A stretch of 64,000 bases of DNA from Candidatus Aalborgicola lynettensis (GTDB lineage Bacteria > Pseudomonadota > Gammaproteobacteria > Burkholderiales > Burkholderiaceae_C), in the NCBI GenBank assembly GCA_016719405.1, contig JADJZE010000022.1:131501-195500 (forward strand). Direction: 5' to 3'. Both the position numbers and the translations under genes were made by a program. Below the pieces are notes generated by a model. It was not told the DNA's origin. It worked only from the letters and a program-made list of their open reading frames with translations, and made no database searches. Each line of letters starts with the position of its first letter. The first letter of the stretch is position 1. This document shows, in pieces, positions 53,324-61,068 of the stretch.

Positions 53324-54745
53324 TCAGGCGCGCAGCGCGGTCAACACCTCATCGAGCATCTTCTTGGCGTCACCAAACAACATACGGTTGTTCTCTTTGT
53401 AGAACAGCGGGTTGTCCACCCCGGCATAACCGGAGGCCATGGAGCGTTTCATCACGATGGAGGTCTTGGCGTGCCACACCTCCAACACCGGCATGCCGGC
53501 GATGGGGCTGGTGGGGTCGTCCTGTGCGGCGGGGTTCACGATGTCGTTGGCGCCAATGACCATGGTCACGTCGGTAGCAGCAAAGTCTTCGTTGATCTCG
53601 TCCATCTCCAGCACGATGTCATACGGCACCTTGGCTTCGGCCAGCAACACGTTCATGTGGCCCGGCATGCGCCCGGCTACGGGGTGAATGCCAAAACGCA
53701 CCTTCACGCCCTTGGCGCGCAGCAGCTTGGTAATTTCAAACACCGTGTGCTGGGCCTGCGCCACCGCCATGCCGTAACCCGGAACGATGATGACACTTTT
53801 GGCTTCGCGCAACAGTTCGGCCGTTTCCACCGCCGTGACGGGAACCACCTCGCCCGCGGGTTCCGCAGCGGCACCCGCGCCCGCAGCAGGCGCCGGAGCA
53901 CCCCCACCAAAGCCGCCCGCAATCACGCTGAAGAAGTTGCGGTTCATGGCGCGGCACATGATGTACGACAGGATAGCACCGCTGGAACCCACCAGCGCAC
54001 CGGTCACGATGAGCAAGTCATTCGACAACATGAAACCAGTGGCCGCCGCCGCCCAGCCCGAATAGCTGTTGAGCATGGACACCACCACCGGCATGTCCGC
54101 ACCGCCAATGGCCATCACCATGTGCATACCAAACAGCAGGGCAATCACCGTCATGATGATCAGCGGTGTCATACCGCCCTGAATGCTGTGCGCGTGAATG
54201 AACATATTGCCCGCCCACACCACCGCCAGCAAGCCGACCAGGTTAAGGGCGTGGCGCGCTGGCAGCAGCAACGGCTTGCCGCCAATACGACCGGAAAGTT
54301 TGCCAAAAGCGATCAAGGAACCCGAGAAAGTAACCGCACCAATAAAGATGCCGATGTAGATTTCCACCTCGTGGATGGTTTTCTCGGCACCGGTAAAACC
54401 GTGCGATGCCGCCGGGTCCACATAGCTGGCAAAACCCACCAGGGCGGCTGCCATGCCCACCAGGCTGTGCATCAAAGCCACCAGTTCGGGCATTTGTGTC
54501 ATTTTGACGGTGCGGGCGGCGTACACCCCCACACCACCGCCCACGGCCAAGGCACCAATGATCCACGGAATACCGGCAGAGCCCACACGGGGCCCGGCAA
54601 TGGTGGCCAGCACGGCCAGCGCCATGCCAATCATGCCGAACAGGTTGCCGCGCCGCGAGGTTTCGGGGTTGGACAAGCCGCCCAGGCTGAGAATAAAAAG
54701 GATGGTTGCGCCAATGTAGGCAACGGTTGCGAGACTTTCAGACAT
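53324..54745 (-). CDS. pntB: NAD(P) transhydrogenase subunit beta
   Basis: 473 residues from the ATG at 54745 (MSESLATVAYIGATILFILS). About nine membrane helices (to about residue 270), then a soluble NADP-binding domain (dIII) with VIIVPGYGMAVAQAQHTVFE, GIHPVAGRMPGHMNVLLAEA and IGANDIVNPAAQDDP. It pairs with PntA to move hydride from NADH to NADP+ driven by protons. An Ala/Gly/Pro-rich stretch (APAPAAGAGAAAEPAG) links the membrane part and dIII. Confidence 0.97.
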   Translation of the reverse strand: MSESLATVAYIGATILFILSLGGLSNPETSRRGNLFGMIGMALAVLATIAGPRVGSAGIPWIIGALAVGGGVGVYAARTVKMTQMPELVALMHSLVGMAAALVGFASYVDPAASHGFTGAEKTIHEVEIYIGIFIGAVTFSGSLIAFGKLSGRIGGKPLLLPARHALNLVGLLAVVWAGNMFIHAHSIQGGMTPLIIMTVIALLFGMHMVMAIGGADMPVVVSMLNSYSGWAAAATGFMLSNDLLIVTGALVGSSGAILSYIMCRAMNRNFFSVIAGGFGGGAPAPAAGAGAAAEPAGEVVPVTAVETAELLREAKSVIIVPGYGMAVAQAQHTVFEITKLLRAKGVKVRFGIHPVAGRMPGHMNVLLAEAKVPYDIVLEMDEINEDFAATDVTMVIGANDIVNPAAQDDPTSPIAGMPVLEVWHAKTSIVMKRSMASGYAGVDNPLFYKENNRMLFGDAKKMLDEVLTALRA

Positions 54746-54755
54746 TGCGGTTTCC

Positions 54756-56396
54756 TTATTTGCGGAACATCGCCAGCATGCGCTGGGTGACGGCAAAACC
54801 GCCAAACATATTGACGGCGGTGAGCACCAGGGCGCCCACGGCCAGACCACGGATCAGGCCCTCAGGGCGGCTCAATGTGCCCGCCCCAATCATGTTGAGC
54901 ACACCGGCCATCTCGACCGGCGCGGCGATCTGCACCAAGGCACCAATAGCGATGATGCTGGAAATGGCGTTGGTCACACTCATCAGCGGCGTGTGCAGCG
55001 AGGGCGTGACATTCCACACCACCATGTAGCCAATAAAACAGGCCAGCACAAACACCGTAAAGTGCCCCAGGAAGGCGGCGGGCGCGTAGGCGCCAATGAA
55101 CCAGAACAGCACGGCTGCCACGCCAAACAAAATGCTCAGCGATTGGGCCGACATGGGCTCGCCCGGGCCATGGCCGTGGGATGGTTTCTTCTCTGCCACG
55201 GCCACAGCCGCTTTGGGCGCCGCAGGCACCGCCGCCACTTTGGGTGCGGGAGCAGGCCAGGTGATAGCACCATCCTTAATGACCGTCAGACCCCGAATGG
55301 CGTCGTCTTCCATGTTGACGTTGATGATGCCGTTCTTGGTTTTGCACAACTCTTCGGTCAGGCGAAACAGATTGGTGGCATACAGGGTGGACGACTGCTT
55401 GGCCATACGCGAAGCCAGGTCGGTAAAGCCCACAATGGTCACGCCATGCTTGACCACCGCTTGGCCCGGCTCGGTCAACTCGCAGTTGCCGCCCTGCTCG
55501 GCCGCCATGTCCACAATCACGCTGCCGGGCTTCATGCTCTTGACCATCTCGGCCGTAATCAGCTTGGGCGCGGGTTTGCCGGGAATCAGCGCGGTGGTGA
55601 TGATGATGTCCACCTCGCGCGCCTGCTGCGCGTACATGGCGCGCTGCGCCTGCTGGAAGCCCTCGCTCATGACCTTGGCGTAGCCGCCACCGCCAGAGCC
55701 TTCTTCCTCGTAATCGACCTTCACAAACTCGCCACCCAGCGACACCACCTGGTCGGCCACCTCGGCACGGGTGTCGTTGGCGCGCACAATGGCACCCAGG
55801 CTGGCGGCGGCACCAATCGCCGCCAAGCCGGCCACACCGGCACCGGCAATAAACACCTTGGCCGGGGCCACCTTGCCCGCCGCCGTGATCTGCCCGTTGA
55901 AGAAGCGGCCAAAGGCGTTGGCCGCCTCCACCACCGCACGGTAGCCACTCACGCCCGCCATCGAAGTGAGCGCATCCATCTTCTGCGCGCGGCTCAGCGT
56001 GCGGGGCAGCGCATCCATGGACAGTACCGTAACCTTGGCCGCCGCCAGCTGCTGCATCAGTTCGGGGTTTTGGGCCGGCCAGATAAAGCCAATCAGCGCC
56101 TGCCCGGGGTGCATCAGCGCCACCTCGTCTGCGCTGGGCGCGCGCACCTTGAACACGATGTCAGACTGGGCCCACAAGGTCTTGGCATCTGGCAACACCT
56201 CGGCACCGACCGCGCGGTACGCATCATCGCTGCAATGGGCGGCATCACCCGCACCGGACTCTACGGCGACTTTAAAGCCCAGTTTGATGAGTTTTTCCAC
56301 CACCTCGGGCACGGTGGCCACCCGCTTTTCAAGGGGAAATAGTTCGCGCGGAACACCAATACGTTGCGCCGTTTCCGATGCGTTTTGCGTCTGCAT
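54756..56396 (-). CDS. pntA: NAD(P) transhydrogenase subunit alpha (fused form)
   Basis: 546 residues. NAD-binding dI (about 1-390) with GVPRELFPLEKRVATVPEVV, FIAGAGVAGLAAIGAAASLG and RAEVADQVVSLGG, then an Ala/Pro linker and four membrane helices (from about 430). The single-chain form, with both dI and the membrane dIIa, is as in E. coli; many alpha- and some beta-proteobacteria split it. It is followed by pntB after 10 nt, one operon. Confidence 0.97.
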   Translation of the reverse strand: MQTQNASETAQRIGVPRELFPLEKRVATVPEVVEKLIKLGFKVAVESGAGDAAHCSDDAYRAVGAEVLPDAKTLWAQSDIVFKVRAPSADEVALMHPGQALIGFIWPAQNPELMQQLAAAKVTVLSMDALPRTLSRAQKMDALTSMAGVSGYRAVVEAANAFGRFFNGQITAAGKVAPAKVFIAGAGVAGLAAIGAAASLGAIVRANDTRAEVADQVVSLGGEFVKVDYEEEGSGGGGYAKVMSEGFQQAQRAMYAQQAREVDIIITTALIPGKPAPKLITAEMVKSMKPGSVIVDMAAEQGGNCELTEPGQAVVKHGVTIVGFTDLASRMAKQSSTLYATNLFRLTEELCKTKNGIINVNMEDDAIRGLTVIKDGAITWPAPAPKVAAVPAAPKAAVAVAEKKPSHGHGPGEPMSAQSLSILFGVAAVLFWFIGAYAPAAFLGHFTVFVLACFIGYMVVWNVTPSLHTPLMSVTNAISSIIAIGALVQIAAPVEMAGVLNMIGAGTLSRPEGLIRGLAVGALVLTAVNMFGGFAVTQRMLAMFRK

Positions 56397-56557
56397 GAAG
56401 CGACTCCTGTACAGAAAATTGAAAAATGTCTTTGCTCTGGGTCAACGCCATGCGCCGCGCCAAGTTTGGGCGCCACTTTAACTGATTTGTCTCTGTGCAC
56501 CGGCGCGTCCGGGACAGGGTGCCCCCCCCCACCCAAGGCCCTGTTCGATAATGCGCC

Positions 56558-57034
56558 ATGGACACACGATGGAAACCCAGCGTCACCGTGGCGGCGGTGA
56601 TCGAACAGAACAGCCGCTTTTTACTGGTGGAAGAACACACCGCCGAAGGTCTGCGCCTGAACAACCCGGCCGGCCACCTGGATCCCGGCGAGTCCCCCGC
56701 CCAGGGCTGCGCGCGCGAGGCGCTGGAAGAAACCGCCTGGCACTTCACCCCCACGGCATTGGTGGGCATTTACCTGTCGCGCTTTCAGCGCGTGGACACT
56801 GACATTACTTACCTGCGCTTTGCCTTTTGCGGCACGCTGGGCGCATTTGAAGCCCAGCGCACGCTGGACACCGGCATCGTACGCGCCCTGTGGCTGACGC
56901 CCGACGAGATCCGCACCAGCACCGCACGCCACCGCAGCCCGCTGGTGCTCCAGTGCATGGAAGACTACCTGCGCGGCCAGCGCCACCCTATGGATGTGGT
57001 CTACACCGACGCCAGCATTTACGGCGCACGCTAA
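56558..57034 (+). CDS. nudJ: NUDIX hydrolase, NudJ-like
   Basis: 158 residues. The Nudix box is GHLDPGESPAQGCAREALEETAW, with Ala in place of the last conserved Gly. Early strands (KPSVTVAAVIEQNSRFLLVEE) and SPLVLQCMEDYLRG match NudJ, which removes phosphate from thiamine and other pyrophosphates. In E. coli nudJ is directly next to mnmA; here a 1.4-kb insert with an ATPase gene and two repeats separates them. Confidence 0.87.
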   Translation: MDTRWKPSVTVAAVIEQNSRFLLVEEHTAEGLRLNNPAGHLDPGESPAQGCAREALEETAWHFTPTALVGIYLSRFQRVDTDITYLRFAFCGTLGAFEAQRTLDTGIVRALWLTPDEIRTSTARHRSPLVLQCMEDYLRGQRHPMDVVYTDASIYGAR

Positions 57035-57048
57035 TGATCAGCACCTCA

Positions 57049-57110
57049 ATTGCTATGCATTTAATAGCTGCCTCCGCACATCCCACGGTATCCAACGCCC
57101 GATTCGACCC
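57049..57110 (+). repeat. Dispersed ~60-bp repeat, copy after nudJ
   Basis: Reads ATTGCTATGCATTTAATAGC, TGCCTCCGCACATCCC, then a diverged half ending GATTCGACCC. It begins 15 nt after the nudJ stop and has the same polarity as the copy just upstream of mnmA, flanking the ATPase gene between them. Confidence 0.82.
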
Positions 57111-57225
57111 TTAAAAAGGAAGCCCCAGCGGGCGCTCTTGGCCTGATGCCGGGTTGCTGGTCAGCACCGCATACGCCGGGATCGAATACAACCAAAACGA
57201 CACATATATTAAAAAAGTCGCGTCC

Positions 57226-57247
57226 ATTTTAACTAACTCGTTAAAAT
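57226..57247. promoter_or_regulatory. AT-rich palindrome just before the AAA/DUF4143 ATPase gene
   Basis: ATTTTAAC and GTTAAAAT form 8-bp perfect arms around TAACTC, ending 6 nt before the ATPase ATG. It lies inside the most AT-rich stretch of the area (ACACATATATTAAAAAAG just upstream), so it could be a promoter/operator, possibly for autoregulation. No strong ribosome site is visible. Confidence 0.45.
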
Positions 57248-57253
57248 AGTCGG

Positions 57254-58447
57254 ATGAAACGCTACCTTGATGACCTGATTGCCGCCGACTTGCAACGCAA
57301 GCTGGTATTTGTCACCGGGGCGCGCCAGGTGGGCAAAACCACCCTAAGCCGACAACTGCAAGCGGCGGTGATCCCCTCGCAGTACCTCAACTACGACGTA
57401 CCTGCTGACCGCGCGGTGATCGAGCGCCAAAGCTGGGCCCCCGATACGCAATTGCTGGTGCTCGATGAGCTACACAAAAAGTCGGGCTGGAAACCCTGGC
57501 TCAAGGGCGTGATTGACGGTCGCCCTGTGGGCCAACAGCAATTGGTCACCGGCAGCGCCCGCATGGACACCTTTCGGCAAACTGGCGATTCCCTCGCAGG
57601 GCGCTTTTTGGCGTGGCGCCTGCACCCCATTTCGGTCAAAGAATGGTGCGAACACAGCCCCCAGGCGGAGGCGGGCCAGCCGCCCACGCCCGACGAGGCC
57701 CTCACCCACTTGCTCAACCGAGGTGGCTTCCCGGAGCCCTGTCTACTCCCAGCAACCCCTGCGGGCGACAAAAATGCCCAGCGCTGGCGCGCCCAATACG
57801 CCGACGGTCTGGTACGCGAAGACGTGCTGGAGTTCTCGCGCATTCAGGAAGTGGGTGGCATGCGGGTGCTGCTGGAGCTGCTGCGCGAACGCGTGGGATC
57901 ACCCTTGTCGCTGGCCTCCATCGGGCGCGACCTGGGTTTGTCGCAGCCCACCGTTAAACGCTTCATCGACATCCTGCAGGCGCTCTACATCGTGTTCACC
58001 GTGCAGCCTTGGCACCACAACATCGCCCGCTCGCTCTTACAGTCGCCCAAGGTCTACTTTTACGATACCGGCATGGTAGGCGGCACGCAAGCGGACACGG
58101 CCGACAACGCCCTGCAGGGCCTGCGTTTTGAAAACGCCGTGGCCACCATGTTGCTCAAACACGTAGAGTTTTTGCAAGATAGCGAGGCCGCGCCCGTGGG
58201 CCTGCACTATGTACGCACCAAAGACGGCGCAGAGATCGACTTTGCGCTCTCACGCGGCAAGGTGTTGACCCATCTGATCGAATGCAAGTGGGCCGACAAC
58301 GTGCCACACAAGGCTTTTGCCGGGTTTATGGCCCAGTGGCCCGAAGCCCAGGCCGTGCAACTGGTGCGCCACCTGCGCAATCCCGAGCTGCGCAATGGCG
58401 TGAACGTGGTACCGGCATCCCCGTGGCTGGCTGCGTTGGCCGCCTAA
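57254..58447 (+). CDS. AAA-type ATPase with DUF4143 C-terminus
   Basis: 397 residues. N-terminal AAA_14 ATPase domain with Walker A VTGARQVGKTTLSRQL (P-loop GARQVGKT) and Walker B LLVLDELHKK, and an arginine-bearing motif GSARMDTFRQTGDSLAGRF. The C-terminal DUF4143 domain has an RFENAVATMLLKHV helix, then GAEIDFALSRG and LIECKWAD, a nuclease-like fold (PD-(D/E)xK-like D...ECK). Such proteins are frequent, mobile orphans of unknown function. It interrupts the nudJ-mnmA pair, is flanked by repeat copies and has an AT-rich promoter unlike its neighbours, all of which suggest recent acquisition. Confidence 0.9.
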   Translation: MKRYLDDLIAADLQRKLVFVTGARQVGKTTLSRQLQAAVIPSQYLNYDVPADRAVIERQSWAPDTQLLVLDELHKKSGWKPWLKGVIDGRPVGQQQLVTGSARMDTFRQTGDSLAGRFLAWRLHPISVKEWCEHSPQAEAGQPPTPDEALTHLLNRGGFPEPCLLPATPAGDKNAQRWRAQYADGLVREDVLEFSRIQEVGGMRVLLELLRERVGSPLSLASIGRDLGLSQPTVKRFIDILQALYIVFTVQPWHHNIARSLLQSPKVYFYDTGMVGGTQADTADNALQGLRFENAVATMLLKHVEFLQDSEAAPVGLHYVRTKDGAEIDFALSRGKVLTHLIECKWADNVPHKAFAGFMAQWPEAQAVQLVRHLRNPELRNGVNVVPASPWLAALAA

Positions 58448-58503
58448 AATCGCTGCATGAGCGCCATCAACACCTGCGAGCACCCCGCGTTAACAACAAC
58501 ATA

Positions 58504-58564
58504 TTTGCTATGTATTTCATAGCTGCTTCCGCACATCCCCTGTGCGCAAACACCCTTTTTGACC
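58504..58564 (+). repeat. Dispersed ~60-bp repeat, copy directly before mnmA
   Basis: Reads TTTGCTATGTATTTCATAGC, TGCTTCCGCACATCCCC, TGTGCGCAAACACCC, TTTTTGACC. It ends one base before the mnmA ATG, so it supplies the region where the ribosome site would be. No AGGAGG-like sequence is present. Confidence 0.87.
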
Positions 58565-58565
58565 T

Positions 58566-59783
58566 ATGAAAACCGGCACACACCGCGTGGTGGTGGGCTT
58601 GAGTGGCGGCGTGGACTCGGCCGTCACCGCCCACCTGCTCAAGCAACAGGGGCATGAAGTCATCGGCATCTTCATGAAAAACTGGGAAGATGACGACGAC
58701 AGCGAGTTCTGCTCCTCCCGGCAAGACTTTCTGGACGCCGCCGCCGTGGCCGACGTGCTGGGCATCGAGATCGAACACGTCAACTTCGCCGCCGAATACA
58801 AAGACCGGGTGTTTGCCGAGTTTGTGCGCGAATACCAGGCCGGGCGCACGCCCAACCCCGACATCCTGTGCAACGCCGAGATCAAGTTCAAGTCCTTCTT
58901 GGACCACGCCATGCGCCTGGGTGCCGAAAAAATCGCCACGGGGCATTACGCCAGGGTTCGCTGGTATCCAGCGAACCCTGGCGAGCCCCGGGGGGACAAG
59001 ATGAAATCGCACGCGACCGCGTGCGATGGCGCCCGCGCGACCGAAGGCCACTACCAGTTGCTCAAGGGACTGGACCCGTCCAAAGACCAAAGCTACTTTT
59101 TGCACCGGCTGAACCAAGCGCAGTTGTCCAAAACCCTGTTCCCGGTGGGCGAACTGCTGAAAACCGAGGTGCGCCGCATTGCAGATGAAATTGGCCTGCC
59201 CAATGCCAAAAAGAAAGACTCCACAGGCATCTGCTTCATTGGCGAGCGCCCGTTTCGCGAGTTTTTGAACCGCTACATCCAGAAAGAGCCCGGCCCCATC
59301 AAAGACGGCACGCCCCTGCCCGGCGCCAAGGACTACCAGCGCCACCACGGCCGCACCATCGGCCAGCACGTGGGCCTGAGCTTCTACACCCTGGGCCAGC
59401 GCCAGGGCCTGGGCATTGGCGGCCTCAAGGCCAAAGGCGCACAAAAGGGCGGCGGCGAACACACGCCCTGGTTTGTGGCGCGCAAAGACATGGCCAGCAA
59501 CACCCTGTGGGTGGTGCAAGGCCACGAGCACCCGTGGCTGCAGTCCAACCAACTCCACGCACAAGACGCCAGCTGGATCAGCGGCCACGCGCCCGAACCC
59601 AGCGCCACCCTGGCAGCTAAAACCCGCTACCGCCAGGCGGACGCGCCCTGCACGCTGGAGCACGCTGCTACTGCCGACTTTGCGCTGACCTTCCCCCAGC
59701 CCCAGTGGGCGGTAACACCGGGTCAGTCGGCCGTGTTGTACGACGGCGAGGTGTGTTTGGGAGGTGGGGTGATTGGGAATTGA
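58566..59783 (+). CDS. mnmA: tRNA-specific 2-thiouridylase MnmA with a palindromic in-frame insertion
   Basis: 405 residues, longer than typical MnmA (about 370). PP-loop motif VGLSGGVDSAV, catalytic cysteines in NPDILCN and GICFIGER, and C-terminal TPGQSAVLYDGEVCLGG. It puts sulfur on U34 of tRNA for Lys, Glu and Gln. Between ATGHYARVR and the GHYQLLKGLDPSKDQSYFLHRL motif, about 25 extra residues (WYPANPGEPRG ... ACDGARATE) are encoded by two palindromes at 58950-59027. A dispersed repeat occupies its 5' leader. Confidence 0.96.
   Translation: MKTGTHRVVVGLSGGVDSAVTAHLLKQQGHEVIGIFMKNWEDDDDSEFCSSRQDFLDAAAVADVLGIEIEHVNFAAEYKDRVFAEFVREYQAGRTPNPDILCNAEIKFKSFLDHAMRLGAEKIATGHYARVRWYPANPGEPRGDKMKSHATACDGARATEGHYQLLKGLDPSKDQSYFLHRLNQAQLSKTLFPVGELLKTEVRRIADEIGLPNAKKKDSTGICFIGERPFREFLNRYIQKEPGPIKDGTPLPGAKDYQRHHGRTIGQHVGLSFYTLGQRQGLGIGGLKAKGAQKGGGEHTPWFVARKDMASNTLWVVQGHEHPWLQSNQLHAQDASWISGHAPEPSATLAAKTRYRQADAPCTLEHAATADFALTFPQPQWAVTPGQSAVLYDGEVCLGGGVIGN
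58950..59027. repeat. Double palindrome inserted in frame in mnmA
   Basis: First palindrome: GCCAGGGTTCGCTGG (58950-58964), 3-nt loop TAT, then CCAGCGAACCCTGGC (58968-58982), perfect 15-bp arms. Second: ATCGCACGCG (59006-59015), 2-nt centre, CGCGTGCGAT (59018-59027), perfect 10-bp arms. They are in frame with mnmA and fall at a position where other MnmA proteins have a short loop. This recalls palindromic elements in coding genes such as the Rickettsia RPE, but the sequence is not related as far as I can tell. Confidence 0.82.
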
Positions 59784-59930
59784 GGGAGATGAGGCGCCAA
59801 TGGTGTCGGCTGCGTGACCACCACGGGGACGTCTGGCGCTTTTTGCAAGCGCAGCGTGACGTTCCAGCATGGCTGGTTGGCAATACGGTCGCTACCGATA
59901 TGCATTGACGCAGGAGCCAGAGGCTCTAAA

Positions 59931-59990
59931 TCACTATGCTTTTCATAGCTGTTTGCGCACATCCCACGGGGGCTGCAGGCCAATTTGACA
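59931..59990 (+). repeat. Dispersed ~60-bp repeat, copy between mnmA and the CsoR-like gene
   Basis: Reads TCACTATGCTTTTCATAGCT, GTTTGCGCACATCCC, then a diverged half ending GGCCAATTTGAC, the same end as the srkA copy. The 242-nt gap it sits in (59784-60025) holds no other recognisable gene. Confidence 0.84.
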
Positions 59991-60025
59991 CATAAACACC
60001 CCCTCCCACACCCCGAACGCCCGCC

Positions 60026-60316
60026 CTACCCCATGCGCGCCAACATGGTCTCCATGTCTTTGAGCATGGTGTCCAGGCCGGTTTTTTGGGCTTCGTCGGG
60101 TTGCAGGCAGGTGTTGAGCTCCTGCTCCATAAAACACAGGGTCATGCGCAGGTAGGTGCTGTCGAGCGCCTTGCGCACGGCAGAAAACTGCTGGGCGATC
60201 TTGTGGCAGTCTTCACCCTCTTCCACCATGCGCTGGATGCCGCGGATTTGCCCTTCGGCGCGGCGCAAGCGGTTGAGGACGTCGGTGCGGGCTTCGGCTT
60301 TGCTGAGTGCGGTCAT
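60026..60316 (-). CDS. CsoR/RcnR-family (DUF156) transcriptional regulator with atypical ligand residues
   Basis: 96 residues, all helical, with the family start RLRRAEGQIRGIQRMVEEGEDCHKIAQQF and SAVRKALDSTYLRM. Cys37 matches the first metal or thiol ligand of CsoR, FrmR and CstR, but the second position (His/Cys 25 residues later) is Phe, and a cysteine stands one residue earlier (Cys61); another Cys70 follows. So a typical copper site is unlikely, and a thiol-based or different sensor is possible. It is upstream of osmC-like, DUF2892 and RND genes on the same strand, which it may control. Confidence 0.87.
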   Translation of the reverse strand: MTALSKAEARTDVLNRLRRAEGQIRGIQRMVEEGEDCHKIAQQFSAVRKALDSTYLRMTLCFMEQELNTCLQPDEAQKTGLDTMLKDMETMLARMG

Positions 60317-60354
60317 GGTGGGGTTCTCGTCGGGCTAGGGATTATCGTCGCTAC

Positions 60355-60801
60355 CTACTTAAGGCGCACCTGCAGGCTGTCAAACACCTCCACCGCCACC
60401 GGTATGCCCTGGCCCACGCTTTGGGTTACGGTGCAATAGGCCTCAAAGGTGTCCAGTACACGTTGCAAGTGCTCCAGCGCCGCAGCAGGCACACCCAGGG
60501 TGAGCACCGCGCGGATCTGCAGCACGCGCAAACGGCCCTCGGCATTGCGGCCCACTTGGGCAACCACATCGGTGTGGATGGGCTCGGGCGCCTGCTTGAA
60601 TTTTCGCAGGGCAAACAGCAGCGAATCGCTCAGGCAATTGCCCACCGCCGCGGCCAGCAGTTGCATGGGCGAGGGGCCCATGCCCGCGCCCAGGGGCGCA
60701 GGCTCGTCGCCCATGATGGCGGGAACAGTGCCACCAAAGTGAATGTCAAATTGGTAGTCCTTCCGCTGGCGCAGCTGCACGTGCACGTTGGTTTCGGCCA
60801 T
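60355..60801 (-). CDS. OsmC-family protein
   Basis: 148 residues. OsmC/Ohr fold with GPSPMQLLAAAVGNCLSDSLLFAL holding the first cysteine and the second in FEAYCTVTQSVGQGIPVAVEV. These are thiol peroxidases or related enzymes. This subgroup is distinct from the ohr gene in the same window. It lies in a run of minus-strand genes with the CsoR-like regulator 39 nt downstream and DUF2892 14 nt upstream. Confidence 0.9.
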   Translation of the reverse strand: MAETNVHVQLRQRKDYQFDIHFGGTVPAIMGDEPAPLGAGMGPSPMQLLAAAVGNCLSDSLLFALRKFKQAPEPIHTDVVAQVGRNAEGRLRVLQIRAVLTLGVPAAALEHLQRVLDTFEAYCTVTQSVGQGIPVAVEVFDSLQVRLK

Positions 60802-60814
60802 GGTGGTGCCTGCC

Positions 60815-61039
60815 TTACCGGGCGCAGCCGATTTGGGACTCGGGCACGCCCAGCTTTTTCAAAATGATGCCCAGGGGGCAAAAATTGGTGAAGCCCGATT
60901 GAAACAAATTAGCCCCCACAAACGCGGTAAACGCCAACGCCCATTTGCTGACAAACAGCGGGCTGCCCTCCACCCCCAGGGCGAGCGAGATCATGATGAA
61001 CAAGCCGGCAAAGACGACGATGTAACGCTGAACGGTCAT
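60815..61039 (-). CDS. DUF2892 (YgaP-type transmembrane) small protein
   Basis: 74 residues with two hydrophobic segments (YIVVFAGLFIMISLALG and ALAFTAFVGANLFQSGF) followed by the motif TNFCPLGIILKKLG. The same CP-containing turn is found in the membrane tail of YgaP rhodaneses, where it binds sulfur or thiocyanate. Genes of this type often sit with CsoR/CstR regulators and rhodaneses in sulfur-stress operons. It lies between the RND pump and osmC-like genes. Confidence 0.9.
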   Translation of the reverse strand: MTVQRYIVVFAGLFIMISLALGVEGSPLFVSKWALAFTAFVGANLFQSGFTNFCPLGIILKKLGVPESQIGCAR

Positions 61040-61068
61040 GGCAATACTCCTTTAAGAAAAAACAAACA

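Noticed and set aside
52778..54790. A 670-codon frame antisense to fadD and pntB
   Set aside because: It crosses two real genes and the space between them; His/Gly/Gln-rich, no domain.
56521..56530. Run of nine C before nudJ, as possible phase-variable tract
   Set aside because: It lies between divergent genes, and there is no evidence of length variation from one sequence.
57117..57228. A 38-codon minus-strand frame between nudJ and the ATPase gene
   Set aside because: Too short, no ribosome site recognised and no similarity that I know; it could be a gene remnant but nothing supports it.
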